DNA of 52,757 bases from Candidatus Rifleibacteriota bacterium (GTDB lineage Bacteria; Muiribacteriota; Ozemobacteria; Ozemobacterales; Ozemobacteraceae). A program made the position numbers and the translations under genes. Positions 41,564 to 50,926 of the stretch are shown one piece after another (position 1 is the first letter of the stretch; each line of letters starts with the position of its first letter). The DNA lies in assembly GCA_018818125.1 (NCBI GenBank), contig JAHISQ010000168.1, forward strand, positions 1-52,757, written 5' to 3'. Under the pieces are notes generated by a model. That model did not search any database, had not been told where the DNA came from, and worked only from the letters and a program-made list of their open reading frames with translations.

Positions 41564-42724
41564 ATGAAAAATATCGCCTTACTTGGTGCCACCGGCTCGA
41601 TTGGTTGCAGCACTCTTGAGGTTGTTCGCAATAATCCTGATAAATTAAGGGTTCGCGCGCTCACTGCGGGCAAAAACTGGCAGCGTTTGGCAGAGCAGGC
41701 GCTTGAGTTTCGACCTGACCTTGTTGCAATCGCCGATAAAGACGCTTATGGCGAACTCAAAAATGCCCTGTCAGGAAGCAGTGTAAGGGTAGAGGCTGGC
41801 GATGAAGCCGTGCTTGCAGCAGTAGAGATGCAGCCACTCGACGCAGTAGTCGCTGCAATCGTTGGTTCAGCGGGCTTGAGGCCGGTTATGGCCGCAATAG
41901 GTAAGGGTCTGCAGATCTGTCTGGCAAACAAAGAGACTCTGGTTGTGGGTGGCAGTCTGGTTATGCAGGCGGTACGGCGTGCTGGTCTTGATTTGTTGCC
42001 GGTAGACAGCGAACATTCAGCGATTTTCCAGTGCCTGCAAAATTGTCCGGCTGATTCTGTGCATAAGATCATAATTACCGCATCTGGCGGGCCATTTCGC
42101 TCATTCAGCCGCGAGCAGTTGGCCGATGTAACGCCCGAGCAGGCCCTTAAACATCCGAACTGGGATATGGGCGGCAAGATCACCATAGATTCCGCAACGC
42201 TTATGAATAAAGGTCTCGAAGTTATCGAGGCTCACTGGTTGTTTGACAAGGCTTATGAAGATATTGAAGTTGTTGTACACCCGCAGTCGATCATTCACAG
42301 TCTCGTCGAATTTTCTGACGGCTCGGTGATAGCACAGCTCGGCTGGCCAGATATGAAACTGCCAATACAATATGCCTTGAGCTGGCCGCAGAGATGGTCG
42401 CCGCCGCTGCCACCACTCGACCTGGTTAAAATTGGCAGCATAACCTTTGAATCGCCAGACCCCCAAAAGTTTGCCTGTCTGGCTTATGCCTATGAAGCCG
42501 GCCGCGCCGGTGGCATTATGCCGTGCGTGCTTAATGCCGCTAACGAAATCTCTGTGGCGGCCTTTCTCAATCGCCAGATCGGCTTTCTGGAAATCCCGGC
42601 GATCATCAGAAAAACGCTGGATTCATTCAAGAACCAAGAGGTTACGACTGTAGACCAGCTGCTCGAAGTCGATGCTCAAGCTCGCGAAATCGCAGCTGCG
42701 CTGATAACAGAAGGGAAGCATTGA
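41564..42724 (+). CDS. dxr: 1-deoxy-D-xylulose 5-phosphate reductoisomerase
   Basis: 386 residues with NADPH loop LLGATGSIGCSTLEV, ANKETLVVGG, the substrate/metal region PVDSEHSAIFQ, ITASGGPFR, HPNWDMGGKITIDSATLMNKGLE (split here only for description) and VVHPQSIIHS. It forms MEP from DXP, the first committed step. The next gene's ATG overlaps its stop codon. All residues expected for Mn/NADPH catalysis appear present. Confidence 0.96.
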   Translation: MKNIALLGATGSIGCSTLEVVRNNPDKLRVRALTAGKNWQRLAEQALEFRPDLVAIADKDAYGELKNALSGSSVRVEAGDEAVLAAVEMQPLDAVVAAIVGSAGLRPVMAAIGKGLQICLANKETLVVGGSLVMQAVRRAGLDLLPVDSEHSAIFQCLQNCPADSVHKIIITASGGPFRSFSREQLADVTPEQALKHPNWDMGGKITIDSATLMNKGLEVIEAHWLFDKAYEDIEVVVHPQSIIHSLVEFSDGSVIAQLGWPDMKLPIQYALSWPQRWSPPLPPLDLVKIGSITFESPDPQKFACLAYAYEAGRAGGIMPCVLNAANEISVAAFLNRQIGFLEIPAIIRKTLDSFKNQEVTTVDQLLEVDAQAREIAAALITEGKH

Positions 42725-43206
42725 TGCAGCCATTTAGAATAGGCATTGGTCACGATATTCACGCGCTCGTAGAAGGCCGCGAACTCTGGCTCGGCGGGGT
42801 GAAGATTCCTTTTCAACTTGGACTGAAAGGGCACTCTGATGCAGATGCACTGATTCACGCGATCATGGACGCCATGCTTGGCGCGCTGGCGCTTGGCGAT
42901 ATCGGCCAACTTTTTCCTGATACTGATCCGGCCTATAAAGGCATTCCGTCAATTAAACTGCTCGAAGAAGTCGTTAAAAGAGTTGCAGCAACTGGCTACA
43001 AAATTGGTAATCTCGATTGCATAATTCACTGTGAGGCACCAAAGATTGCGCCACATCGTGCCGCAATCATCAAGATGCTGGCCATGACTTTGCAGATTGA
43101 ACAAAGTCAGGTGTCACTCAAAGCTGGCACTAATGAGGGATTTGACGCCATAGGCAAAGGGATGGCGATTGCCTGTCAGGCGATTGTCCTGATGATCCGG
43201 GAGTGA
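42724..43206 (+). CDS. ispF: 2-C-methyl-D-erythritol 2,4-cyclodiphosphate synthase
   Basis: 160 residues from ATG 42724, which overlaps the dxr stop as TGATG (a TTG three bases earlier is less likely). It has IGIGHDIHALVEGR (metal Asp and His), GHSDADALIHAIMDA, GDIGQLFPDTDP and the C-terminal KAGTNEGFDAIGKG. It cyclises CDP-ME-2P with loss of CMP. End of the MEP operon, converging with the minor-pilin genes 3 bp later; ispG, ispH and dxs are not in the window. Confidence 0.96.
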   Translation: MQPFRIGIGHDIHALVEGRELWLGGVKIPFQLGLKGHSDADALIHAIMDAMLGALALGDIGQLFPDTDPAYKGIPSIKLLEEVVKRVAATGYKIGNLDCIIHCEAPKIAPHRAAIIKMLAMTLQIEQSQVSLKAGTNEGFDAIGKGMAIACQAIVLMIRE

Positions 43207-43209
43207 GCC

Positions 43210-44208
43210 TTACCAGGCCGGTGGAGCTCCGGGAGGGCGTGGTGGCTCTACTCCAGAAGGTGTGTGTCCTGGCACTGCTATCCAGTTTATGTGCGAATAA
43301 CCACTTGTTCCACCGCGCGTGATCTCGAAAAAGTCGCCCTGCAGCCCGATAACGTCAACGGCTCCACCTGGTGGTATGGTGCTGATAACTGAACCCCACG
43401 GTTCGGAGCGGATCATCAGGTTAGAATTGCAGATACTTCGGCCGGCGGCAGGCAGATTCAGTCTGTCAACTGGATTTACGAGATTTTTCAGCTCATCAAG
43501 CACGTCTGAGGCTTTTACTTTTGGCTGATTGGACGCCTGAGTGCCAAGAACCGGACTTGATGGCCGTAACTGGCTTTCACCCTTGATAGAACTCGGATCA
43601 GTGCCGGGTGGTAATGCGCCGAGTTTCTTGATAACAGCTCCAAGAGTTGGCTCTTTTTTTAGATTTTTGGCAATATCTATTGATTCTGCGTAATTGTTAT
43701 CAGCATTTTTGAGCTTATCATCGACTATTTTGTCTATTTCTGATTTTTTAGCTGGTTCGAACAGTTCTGGTGGAAATTCGCCAAACGAAACGGTATATGC
43801 CATTCTAGTGAAGTCGAGCATGTTTGGCATGTATTTCTGGCGCCAGTAAAACAGATTCTTGCGGTCACCCATAGTAGTGCGAATTTTGACGTTAAATGTG
43901 TATTGAGCTGTATCATAGTCTTCGACACATATGTCATAAATACCGCCAAAAAGCTCCTGGTCATACTTGTATATCGGTTTGTCCTTGAAGAAACGCTCGT
44001 CCCACTGTTTTTCGCGGAGTTCACTTAAGACCTCGACATTTGCCGAACAGGCCAGATTAAGGGCGTGCTGGTAGTCATTAAGGTGCTGCAACTGGTCATG
44101 ATGCGATGACTGCAATTGCACCAGCGTAAGCGTGAAGAAGCCGATAGAAATAGTCGCCATAAGTATCAGTGGAAATACATAGCCGGAAACTTTTCTTCGC
44201 ATCATCAT
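43210..44208 (-). CDS. PilX-like membrane protein with C-terminal SH3 domain
   Basis: About 332 residues; three consecutive ATGs (44208, 44205, 44202) follow an AGAGG ribosome site. A single N-terminal helix (VFPLILMATISIGFFTLTLVQL) resembles PilX-type minor pilins, followed by an extracellular region. After a Pro/Ser/Lys-rich linker (~195-235), residues ~263-312 form a bacterial SH3-like domain (NLMIRSEPWGSVISTIPPGG, then DFFEITRGG). The tail is Pro-rich. SH3b domains often bind peptidoglycan. Third gene of the cassette 46607-43210, 21 bp after the pilin-CHAP gene. Confidence 0.72.
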   Translation of the reverse strand: MMMRRKVSGYVFPLILMATISIGFFTLTLVQLQSSHHDQLQHLNDYQHALNLACSANVEVLSELREKQWDERFFKDKPIYKYDQELFGGIYDICVEDYDTAQYTFNVKIRTTMGDRKNLFYWRQKYMPNMLDFTRMAYTVSFGEFPPELFEPAKKSEIDKIVDDKLKNADNNYAESIDIAKNLKKEPTLGAVIKKLGALPPGTDPSSIKGESQLRPSSPVLGTQASNQPKVKASDVLDELKNLVNPVDRLNLPAAGRSICNSNLMIRSEPWGSVISTIPPGGAVDVIGLQGDFFEITRGGTSGYSHINWIAVPGHTPSGVEPPRPPGAPPAW

Positions 44209-44229
44209 CAACCTCTATCTGGTAGTCGT

Positions 44230-46023
44230 TTATTCAGGTGATACATAGCCGAGATACTTTCCTGATGCCCAGCTCACCACCTGGCTCAGGGTCATTTCTC
44301 TAACTCCATCGAATGAGCCGGACGAGCCTGTCGTTATGACAATCGGGTCGCCGCTTTCATCGGATTTTCCGGTTGCGATAAAGATATGACCGTAAGGATT
44401 GCCAGCGCTTGCCGCCGTATACATAATTGCACCTGCCGGTGGTCGGCCGGTGGTTTTTACTTTGCCTTTGCTCTCCCAGGCAGAGTAAGAATCAATGGCA
44501 GAGCCGACGAGTAGCTCTCCTTTGCTTCCATTGTATGCTGTACTGACGAAGGCCAGGTTCCAGTCGTTCCAGGCCTTGGGATCGTCGCAGATTCTTTTTC
44601 CGATATTTACATTAAGACCTTTGCCGCTGCCACCATTCATCTGGTCTTGAGCCCAGGTAATGGCTCCGGCAGCTGTTCCATTGCCGCTGGGCTGGCCAAT
44701 AACGGAAAGGTCAGGATCAGGTACGCCGGGGTCAGGGTCGGGTAGTTTTGCCTTCAGGGCTGCTATTTCAGAAAAGAGCTGATAGACAAGGTCGCAGACA
44801 AAATAGCGATCTTTGATCATGTTGTCGTCGGCAAAGCGTTTCTCCTGAGCAGCAAGGCGCACAATTGACTGGTCTTTATCTGCGAAATAGCGTGCAAGAG
44901 TCGCGAGTAACAGTGAATATTCGCTGCGGATAATGTTGTAGGCATTGTCACTGACAAAGACCCCATCCGAGAAGTCAGCAGTTACAATCATCAGACGATG
45001 CATGCTCAGGCACTTTTCGATCATCAGTCGCTGGGATTTTAGCGATGTAGAAGATTGCATCTGAGCTCTGTATCTGCTGGCAGCTTCATTTACCGAGATG
45101 AGAAAGACCTGGCGCAGTTTGTCGAGAGCAAGGCCAGAGCGCTGGATAAAAACCTGGAGTCGCGTTTTTGTGCGCAGATTCATGGAATCGATCTTGTCCA
45201 GGTCTTTGCTGAGGCGCTCTACTTCAGGTTTTAAGAATAACATCAGATCCAAAATGTCGCGTGCAATGCCAAAATACAGTTCCGTGGCCTGGTAATACTT
45301 GACTGATGTCGGCGCATGCGGCTCAGCTGCCAGCTTTTCTGCGGTAGCAAATGCCTCGGTAAAAGGTTTGTCCGCAAGAAGGCTGGATGTAGAAAAATAA
45401 ATTCTGCCGGTCGAAAGCGCCACTTCGCGCGCCCCTGGCGAACTGATGATGGTGCCAAGGTTTTTGTTTTTTTCTTCAAAGAATCTCTCGACCAGTTTCT
45501 TTTCAAGCTTTGCTTCAGGAAAGGCAAAGGTTGAATGCGGCTCTTTTCTCAGGACGCTGCCCGGAAAATTGCAGTAAAAATTGAACTTTCCGGCTCCGGT
45601 CGCTGCCTTCCAGGCAAATGCAGTGTTAAGTGTGAAATACTGTTTTGCATCTTTTTCAGAATTTATGTCGAGCATAAAGTCTTTAGAAAACATGCTGTAG
45701 AGATGAGGATGCTGCTCCAGCGTGATTTCCGGGGCCTTAAAGAATACTGTTTGACCATCTGTCACTGGCGTGCTGAAAGTGAGACCCTGGCCATCTTTGT
45801 CTACCAGGCCCAGCGCCTCAATACCATAAAGATTGATGTCCGCCTCTTGAAAACAGGCCTCAACCACCTTAGCAGCCATTATCGATGCAATAAAATGCTC
45901 TGAGTAATACTCATTTTTCTTTTTTGATGACTGCATTGATTGCAGATAGATCACCAGTACGCCGCCAAGAAGAAGCATTCCGATACAGATTTCAAGGAGG
46001 GTAAAGCCTTTTCGTTTTCTCAT
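44230..46023 (-). CDS. Minor prepilin fused to a CHAP/NlpC-like domain lacking the catalytic Cys
   Basis: 597 residues. MRKRK then GFTLLEICIGMLLLGGVLV is a clear prepilin leader and helix with Glu5. The middle (~40-420) is a unique, mostly helical region. After a Pro/Asp linker (DPDPGVPDPD), residues ~452-597 resemble a CHAP/NlpC-P60 amidase: GAITWAQDQM, then WNLAFVSTAYN, PPAGAIMY and YGHIFIATG. In active members the first motif is W-C-x-x-F-V; here Asn489 stands in place of Cys, while His546 is kept. It may bind rather than cut peptidoglycan (inference). Overlaps the upstream prepilin gene by 4 bp. Confidence 0.8.
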   Translation of the reverse strand: MRKRKGFTLLEICIGMLLLGGVLVIYLQSMQSSKKKNEYYSEHFIASIMAAKVVEACFQEADINLYGIEALGLVDKDGQGLTFSTPVTDGQTVFFKAPEITLEQHPHLYSMFSKDFMLDINSEKDAKQYFTLNTAFAWKAATGAGKFNFYCNFPGSVLRKEPHSTFAFPEAKLEKKLVERFFEEKNKNLGTIISSPGAREVALSTGRIYFSTSSLLADKPFTEAFATAEKLAAEPHAPTSVKYYQATELYFGIARDILDLMLFLKPEVERLSKDLDKIDSMNLRTKTRLQVFIQRSGLALDKLRQVFLISVNEAASRYRAQMQSSTSLKSQRLMIEKCLSMHRLMIVTADFSDGVFVSDNAYNIIRSEYSLLLATLARYFADKDQSIVRLAAQEKRFADDNMIKDRYFVCDLVYQLFSEIAALKAKLPDPDPGVPDPDLSVIGQPSGNGTAAGAITWAQDQMNGGSGKGLNVNIGKRICDDPKAWNDWNLAFVSTAYNGSKGELLVGSAIDSYSAWESKGKVKTTGRPPAGAIMYTAASAGNPYGHIFIATGKSDESGDPIVITTGSSGSFDGVREMTLSQVVSWASGKYLGYVSPE

Positions 46024-46607
46024 TTTACGTCTCCTGAATTCATCAGCGCGCCTTCGGTTACTGTCTGATAGCTTTTGTTGCCCTTCTTGAACGAGAATGT
46101 TACTGTCAGCGACTTTGCATTGGCCAGACGGAAGTTGATATCACTGATATCAGAGCATAATAGAGCCAAATTTGCCGGAACGTGTACCGGCGAGCTCAGA
46201 TCAAAGTCTTTGGTCACAGCCTTATATCTGTAGAGATCGTAAATGTTTTCGTTCTCTTCTTTGGTCAGCTCTTTGTTGAGAACAGGAAATATCGCCACTG
46301 TATTGTTTTCAAAGTCACTGAAAACCAACACAGTAGACTGCTCAGAAAGGTCTGGTATGATAAATTCGGTGCCAAGCCTGACTTCTCTGAGAACCTTGTT
46401 CACTCCGGTTACAATAGTATTCTGCATTTGCAGTCCTTCAATCAAAGACGTCTGAGCTCGATTGGACTGAAAATAGAATCGGAAAACCATTATTGACAAC
46501 AGAGATACCAGCCCGATAACGACCGAAATCTCGACCAGCGTAAATCCCCTCTGGCCTCTGTTGCCGCAGTCGGCGCGCAAAACATGATTTTGCACAATTT
46601 TTTTCAT
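46020..46607 (-). CDS. PilW/GspJ-like minor prepilin (second cassette)
   Basis: 195 residues. An unusually long basic leader (~20 residues, MKKIVQNHVLRADCGNRGQR) precedes GFTLVEISVVIGLVSLLSIMVF, the cleavage site and helix with Glu5. The rest is beta-rich, like GspJ/PilW. It is the first gene of a three-gene cassette parallel to the one at 30600-27166. ATG start with no clear ribosome site; a TATAAT-like box lies 20 bp upstream on the minus strand. Confidence 0.8.
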   Translation of the reverse strand: MKKIVQNHVLRADCGNRGQRGFTLVEISVVIGLVSLLSIMVFRFYFQSNRAQTSLIEGLQMQNTIVTGVNKVLREVRLGTEFIIPDLSEQSTVLVFSDFENNTVAIFPVLNKELTKEENENIYDLYRYKAVTKDFDLSSPVHVPANLALLCSDISDINFRLANAKSLTVTFSFKKGNKSYQTVTEGALMNSGDVK

Positions 46608-46768
46608 CTATTTATAACTCTACCCTATATTATAGTTAATTAACAGAAACAACGCCACAAAACATAGCCGCATGACAGTCTCATTCAGATCAAACATACT
46701 GGGCTTTTTTGTTAAAGTTTTTTGTTTGTTAGGTTTATTGCATTTACACACGGAGGTGGTAGAGCAAA

Positions 46769-46797
46769 TTGCATTAAGGCTTGTTATCTGATAGTAT
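46769..46797 (+). promoter_or_regulatory. Candidate promoter for the 46816 gene
   Basis: TTGCAT (46769-46774), 17 bp, TAGTAT (46792-46797); partial matches to both sigma-70 hexamers. Transcription would start ~12 bases before ATG 46816, leaving room for little more than the AAGGAG site. Confidence 0.3.
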
Positions 46798-46815
46798 TGT
46801 CGAAGGAGACTGATA

Positions 46816-47334
46816 ATGCGTGCTGACAAAAGAACCTCAAATCTTTTCATCGCCGGTGGCTATTGCCTGGTTGCGATAATTATTTTGCTGAATTATCTTG
46901 GTCAGGCCGACATAAAGGATAAAACCACGGTTAAACCGGCTTACGCAAGTGTTTCTCATGCAGACGATAGTGGCATTGCCCGACAATTGAAAGAAGAAAA
47001 GCGGGTAAACCTTGAAATGCGTGAAATGCTCACTCGCCTACAGGGACTGATGTCTGACCCAAAGCGTTCTGTTTCTAATCAGTCCCCACCGGCCGCGGTT
47101 TCGGCCAGCGGTAGATACGAAATCCCAGAACTGAATTATGAACTGCTAAACGCAATTCGCCCGCGTTCGAGCCCTTTTATTCCAGGCAAGAACCCCTTTT
47201 CTGCTCCTACAAAAATAGAAGGCGCGCCTGCTGTCACCGGAAAGGGACTTGAAGGAGCATTGCGCTGCGATCCAAGCCTGCCATTCATTGTCAGCGGTGC
47301 CAGTTCGCACTCAGGATATTTTTCAAACTACTAA
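46816..47334 (+). CDS. Single-span membrane protein of unknown function
   Basis: 172 residues. A membrane helix at ~12-29 (IAGGYCLVAIIILLNYLG) follows a short basic N-terminus, so the rest is probably periplasmic. A short coiled-coil-like stretch (~55-80) and a Pro/Ser-rich linker lead to a conserved-looking C-terminal half (PELNYELLNAIRPRSSPF). The topology recalls pilus or secretion alignment proteins (PilP/GspC-like), but I see no domain match. Ribosome site GAAGGAG. Divergent from the second pilin cassette. Confidence 0.72.
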   Translation: MRADKRTSNLFIAGGYCLVAIIILLNYLGQADIKDKTTVKPAYASVSHADDSGIARQLKEEKRVNLEMREMLTRLQGLMSDPKRSVSNQSPPAAVSASGRYEIPELNYELLNAIRPRSSPFIPGKNPFSAPTKIEGAPAVTGKGLEGALRCDPSLPFIVSGASSHSGYFSNY

Positions 47335-47666
47335 GCTTTTTTACTCTCTGATTCATAGCAATTGAGGCGAACAAGGGCAACAAGGTGACGAAAATATTCC
47401 GGAAATGATTCTCTTCAGTTGCGAAATGCTTTTTCAACAGTATAGTCGTGCAACCTCCTGCAATGACAATTTTTTCGGGAATCTATTCATTATGCTTTTC
47501 TGCTGTTTCCCATTGTTCAAGCCGGCACGAAATATTGTTTTTTTCTCGTTGAGAAGCTGTTCTGATGCTTGATATTATTTTCTTGCAGATTTGCCGGTAA
47601 GAACTTGGTCGAAGTATGCCGATATTGTTCACAGAGACATAAAAAGACACTAAGGAGCACTGACAA
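47335..47666. other. Intergenic region, no gene recognised
   Basis: This 332-bp gap lies between two plus-strand genes. It is AT-rich, with an AAGGAG ribosome site near its right end for the LysM gene. I see no clear promoter hexamers, terminator or RNA gene. Confidence 0.5.
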
Positions 47667-48782
47667 ATGAGGCAAACTGTAAGATCCGCAGGACTACTGT
47701 CGCTATTTCTGCTGAATCTCACGACCCTTTCGGCGGAACCTTTGCTGCGAGGCTTTTTTATCGGACAATTACCCCAGGGTAGTAATAGTCAACAGCTTGC
47801 CCCCGGCAAAGGACTGGTTCTGGCACATGTTTTTAACTCTGGTGATGAAGCTATCAGATCTGGAAATTACCAGATCGGTGTCGAAATCGATAGTGCCGGA
47901 AAAAAACGCAGTTATGCCCTGAAACCTGGTGACAATATTGCTGCAGGTGTTTTAAAAACATTTAGAATGGCGGTTCCGGTAAAAGAAGACGAAAAGAAAA
48001 CTGCCACTTTCAGGGTTTTCAGTAATATCGATGGCAAGACCATCTGGTCAGATAAATTTTTGTTCGTTCAAGGCGTTCAGAGCGTTCAGACTGCAGGAAA
48101 AAGCAAGATTACAACTCTCTACACAGAAGCGCCACCAGAACCTTCTTCTGTGAAGCCGCCCAAAGAAATTCCTTTCGAAAACGAGAAGACAGCCCAAAAA
48201 GTTGCGGCTCTCGAGAAAGCTGTGAAGCCGGTCAACACTCTGTCTTCTGGCAAGGGTTCTGCTCCAGTTAAAGCTCCGGCTGCCGCTGAATCCGTAAAAG
48301 TTGAACCTGCAGTTCCAACCAGACAAATTGACATGTCTGAATTCAAGAAGTTACGCACAATCGACGAAGAGCTGGTGATCTATGTGATCAAGCAGGGCGA
48401 CACTCTCAAATCGATTGCCGAAAAATACTATGGGCAGGCTACTAAAGAACGCACAATAGCAGATCTTAACTTTATCGAAAAACCTTCTTCAATAAAAGTT
48501 GGTGAAGAAATTATTGTCGATGTTAAGCCTCTTGGCAAATCTGAGCAGGTAACCAGTTCGCTGGCCAAAACCGGTCGACTGCCTGATCCCGCCATGAATG
48601 GCGCCAAAACCTATACCGTTCAAAAGGGTGACACGCTTGGCAAAATTGCGCGAGAACACCTTGGCAGCAGCGGTAGCAACTCTGTAAACAGTCTCATGAA
48701 GGCCAACCCAGGCCTCAATGCCAGAAATCTGAAAATTGGCGAAATAATCGTTATTCCGGATAATAAGGGAGATAATGCCTGA
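47667..48782 (+). CDS. Secreted protein with two LysM domains
   Basis: 371 residues with a signal peptide (cut near LSAEP). An N-terminal beta-sandwich-like region (~25-135) is followed by a Lys/Pro/Ala-rich linker (~145-220). Two LysM domains come next: ~237-285 (VIYVIKQGDTLKSIAEKYY) and ~315-364 (KTYTVQKGDTLGKIAREHL). It probably binds peptidoglycan in the periplasm. No hydrolase domain is present. Its stop codon overlaps the SNF2 gene's ATG, so the two unrelated products are translationally coupled. Confidence 0.88.
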   Translation: MRQTVRSAGLLSLFLLNLTTLSAEPLLRGFFIGQLPQGSNSQQLAPGKGLVLAHVFNSGDEAIRSGNYQIGVEIDSAGKKRSYALKPGDNIAAGVLKTFRMAVPVKEDEKKTATFRVFSNIDGKTIWSDKFLFVQGVQSVQTAGKSKITTLYTEAPPEPSSVKPPKEIPFENEKTAQKVAALEKAVKPVNTLSSGKGSAPVKAPAAAESVKVEPAVPTRQIDMSEFKKLRTIDEELVIYVIKQGDTLKSIAEKYYGQATKERTIADLNFIEKPSSIKVGEEIIVDVKPLGKSEQVTSSLAKTGRLPDPAMNGAKTYTVQKGDTLGKIAREHLGSSGSNSVNSLMKANPGLNARNLKIGEIIVIPDNKGDNA

Positions 48783-50926
48783 TGATGACCAACACAATCT
48801 CAACCAGAACCAGAGCTGAAAAATCTCCCCTCATTAAAGTTGAGAGTAAGGGTGAGCAGAGTTTTACCTTTCAGATCAAAGGTAAAGCCTTTCAACAGGG
48901 ATATCTATTTCTAAACCCGCAGATGAAAGAGCTTTTTCCATTCAACGAAGACCTGAGCTCTATTACTTTCATTGACGACGACGATATCGTGCATTCAGCC
49001 ATATACCACAAAATGCGCGGTTACATGGTTTGCCTTACCTTCAACGAATGGTGGACGAAAAAAGGTGTGAACGAAGGTAACTCTGTCAGTATCGAGCTTA
49101 TTGATTTGACCCGCCGCACTTATCGGCTCAGGCTTGTGAATGGCTGCGAAAGCGTGCCGGTGGTCAGCGATGAGAGTGTCGAGCTAAAGATATCTTCTTT
49201 CGTTGATCAGTCAGTATCATACAGCAGTCACAATCTTGAGGTGCTAAGGCGCATTGTTAAGAGCGAATTTTCACCTTATAGCGAAACAAGCCTGGTGCAG
49301 CTCGGCGAAGAACTGTCTGCTGGTGCATCTACCGATGGCGAGTTGTTGGCGCTCAAGACTTGCTTTGGTGTCAGCACTTATTTTCATCAGGTTCAGACAG
49401 CAAAAATGGTTATAGAAAAGCTCAATGGCCGAGCGTTGCTTGCTGATGAAGTCGGTCTTGGCAAAACAATTGAAGCCGGCCTGATTCTTAAAGAATACCT
49501 CTTGCGCGGTATGGCCAAAAAAGTTCTCATTCTTACGCCAGCTTCACTGATTACTCAGTGGCAGCAGGAACTCAAAACCAAGTTCGACCTGTCTTTTAAG
49601 AACCACCTTGAAATCAACGACTGGGACGATAGCGACCTGATAATTGCTTCTCTTGATACTGCCAAAAGCCAGAAAAATCAGAATACCGTGCAGCAGATCA
49701 AATATGACCTGTTGATCGTTGATGAAGCACACAAGTTAAAAAATAGAAAAACCAAAAATTGGAAATTTGTAAACGCGATCAACACTAAGTATCTGCTGAT
49801 GCTGACTGCTACGCCGATTCAGAACGACATGATTGAACTGTTCAACCTGATTTCTATTCTCAAGCCAGGACACCTGTCTACCGTTCAGAAGTTCAAAGAA
49901 GACTTTCTTGCCGAACGTGACAAGAGATTGCCCAAAAATTCAGTAAAACTTAGAGAGATGCTCTCTGAAATCATGATTCGCCATCGCCGTGCCGATACGC
50001 TCATCAAGTTTCCGCAGCGTTATGTCCATACTCACAGCATTGATCTCAATCCCGATGAAGCCGAACTCTACCGCGAGCTCACTGACTTTATCCGCAAACG
50101 TTATTTTACTCTGCCAACTCACAAGAATCCACGCGGCATTAATCGTCTGACTCTCATTCTGCTGCAAAAGCTGATGGGTAGCTCTACTCAGGCCCTTGCC
50201 AAAGCTCTTGGAAAAATGATCTCCAGCAATTTTTACAAGGACGACTTTGATCAGAGCCTCAAAAAGCTGTATGACATGGCCAAAAACATCAAGCACTCAA
50301 GAAAAGGCCAGGTGATGATGGAAATCGTAAGAAGCCTTAACGAGAAGGTTATCATTTTTACGCAATTCCGCGGCACCCAGGATTACATTGTTAAAATGCT
50401 CCAGGATGAAGGCTATTCCGTTGCAATATTTAATGGTCAGCTTTCACAAGCCGAAAAAGACAGGTGTATCGAAGATTTTCGTGGCGAGAAGCAGATTCTT
50501 GTATCTACCGAATCTGGTGGTGAAGGACGCAACTTGCAGTTCTGCAAAGTTCTGATAAACTTTGACCTTCCCTGGAACCCGATGCGAATCGAACAGCGAA
50601 TTGGTCGTATTCACCGTCTTGGCCAGAACGAAGACGTTCATATTATCAATCTCAGCGCCAAAGACACCATTGAGTCATACGTGCTTGAGCTACTAGACAA
50701 GAAGATAAATCTCTTCAGACTTATAATTGGCGAACTCGAAATGATACTTGGCAATATGCATTCGAAGAGAACGCTTGAACAAATAATTATCGATATCGTT
50801 ACCATGTCGCCAAATCAGGATGCTATGCGGCGAAAATTCAAAACTCTTGGTAACAAACTCGAAAAAGCCCTGCAAACACATAACGAAATTAACATAGCCC
50901 AGGAGGAAATTTTCAATGGAGAATAA
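48782..50926 (+). CDS. SNF2-family DNA translocase/helicase-like ATPase
   Basis: 714 residues. An N-terminal region of ~150 residues is of unknown fold. The helicase core has DEVGLGKTIEAGL (Walker A, 222-234), LTPASLITQW, VDEAHKLKN (313-321, DEAH box), LTATPIQND, then TESGGEGRNLQ and QRIGRIHRLGQ (motifs V and VI). This places it with RapA/HepA-like Snf2 proteins that remodel protein-DNA complexes or recycle RNA polymerase. It lacks a nuclease or methylase domain. It overlaps both the LysM gene and the next gene, which suggests a functional link with 50916-51875. Confidence 0.93.
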   Translation: MMTNTISTRTRAEKSPLIKVESKGEQSFTFQIKGKAFQQGYLFLNPQMKELFPFNEDLSSITFIDDDDIVHSAIYHKMRGYMVCLTFNEWWTKKGVNEGNSVSIELIDLTRRTYRLRLVNGCESVPVVSDESVELKISSFVDQSVSYSSHNLEVLRRIVKSEFSPYSETSLVQLGEELSAGASTDGELLALKTCFGVSTYFHQVQTAKMVIEKLNGRALLADEVGLGKTIEAGLILKEYLLRGMAKKVLILTPASLITQWQQELKTKFDLSFKNHLEINDWDDSDLIIASLDTAKSQKNQNTVQQIKYDLLIVDEAHKLKNRKTKNWKFVNAINTKYLLMLTATPIQNDMIELFNLISILKPGHLSTVQKFKEDFLAERDKRLPKNSVKLREMLSEIMIRHRRADTLIKFPQRYVHTHSIDLNPDEAELYRELTDFIRKRYFTLPTHKNPRGINRLTLILLQKLMGSSTQALAKALGKMISSNFYKDDFDQSLKKLYDMAKNIKHSRKGQVMMEIVRSLNEKVIIFTQFRGTQDYIVKMLQDEGYSVAIFNGQLSQAEKDRCIEDFRGEKQILVSTESGGEGRNLQFCKVLINFDLPWNPMRIEQRIGRIHRLGQNEDVHIINLSAKDTIESYVLELLDKKINLFRLIIGELEMILGNMHSKRTLEQIIIDIVTMSPNQDAMRRKFKTLGNKLEKALQTHNEINIAQEEIFNGE

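Noticed and set aside
46620..46850. Minus-strand open frame of 76 codons upstream of the second pilin cassette
   Set aside because: It covers a divergent promoter region and the start of the 46816 gene, has no ribosome site and no recognisable sequence.
48782..50926. DISARM or other anti-phage system based on the SNF2 protein
   Set aside because: No methyltransferase, nuclease, phospholipase D or DUF1998 partner is present in the window.
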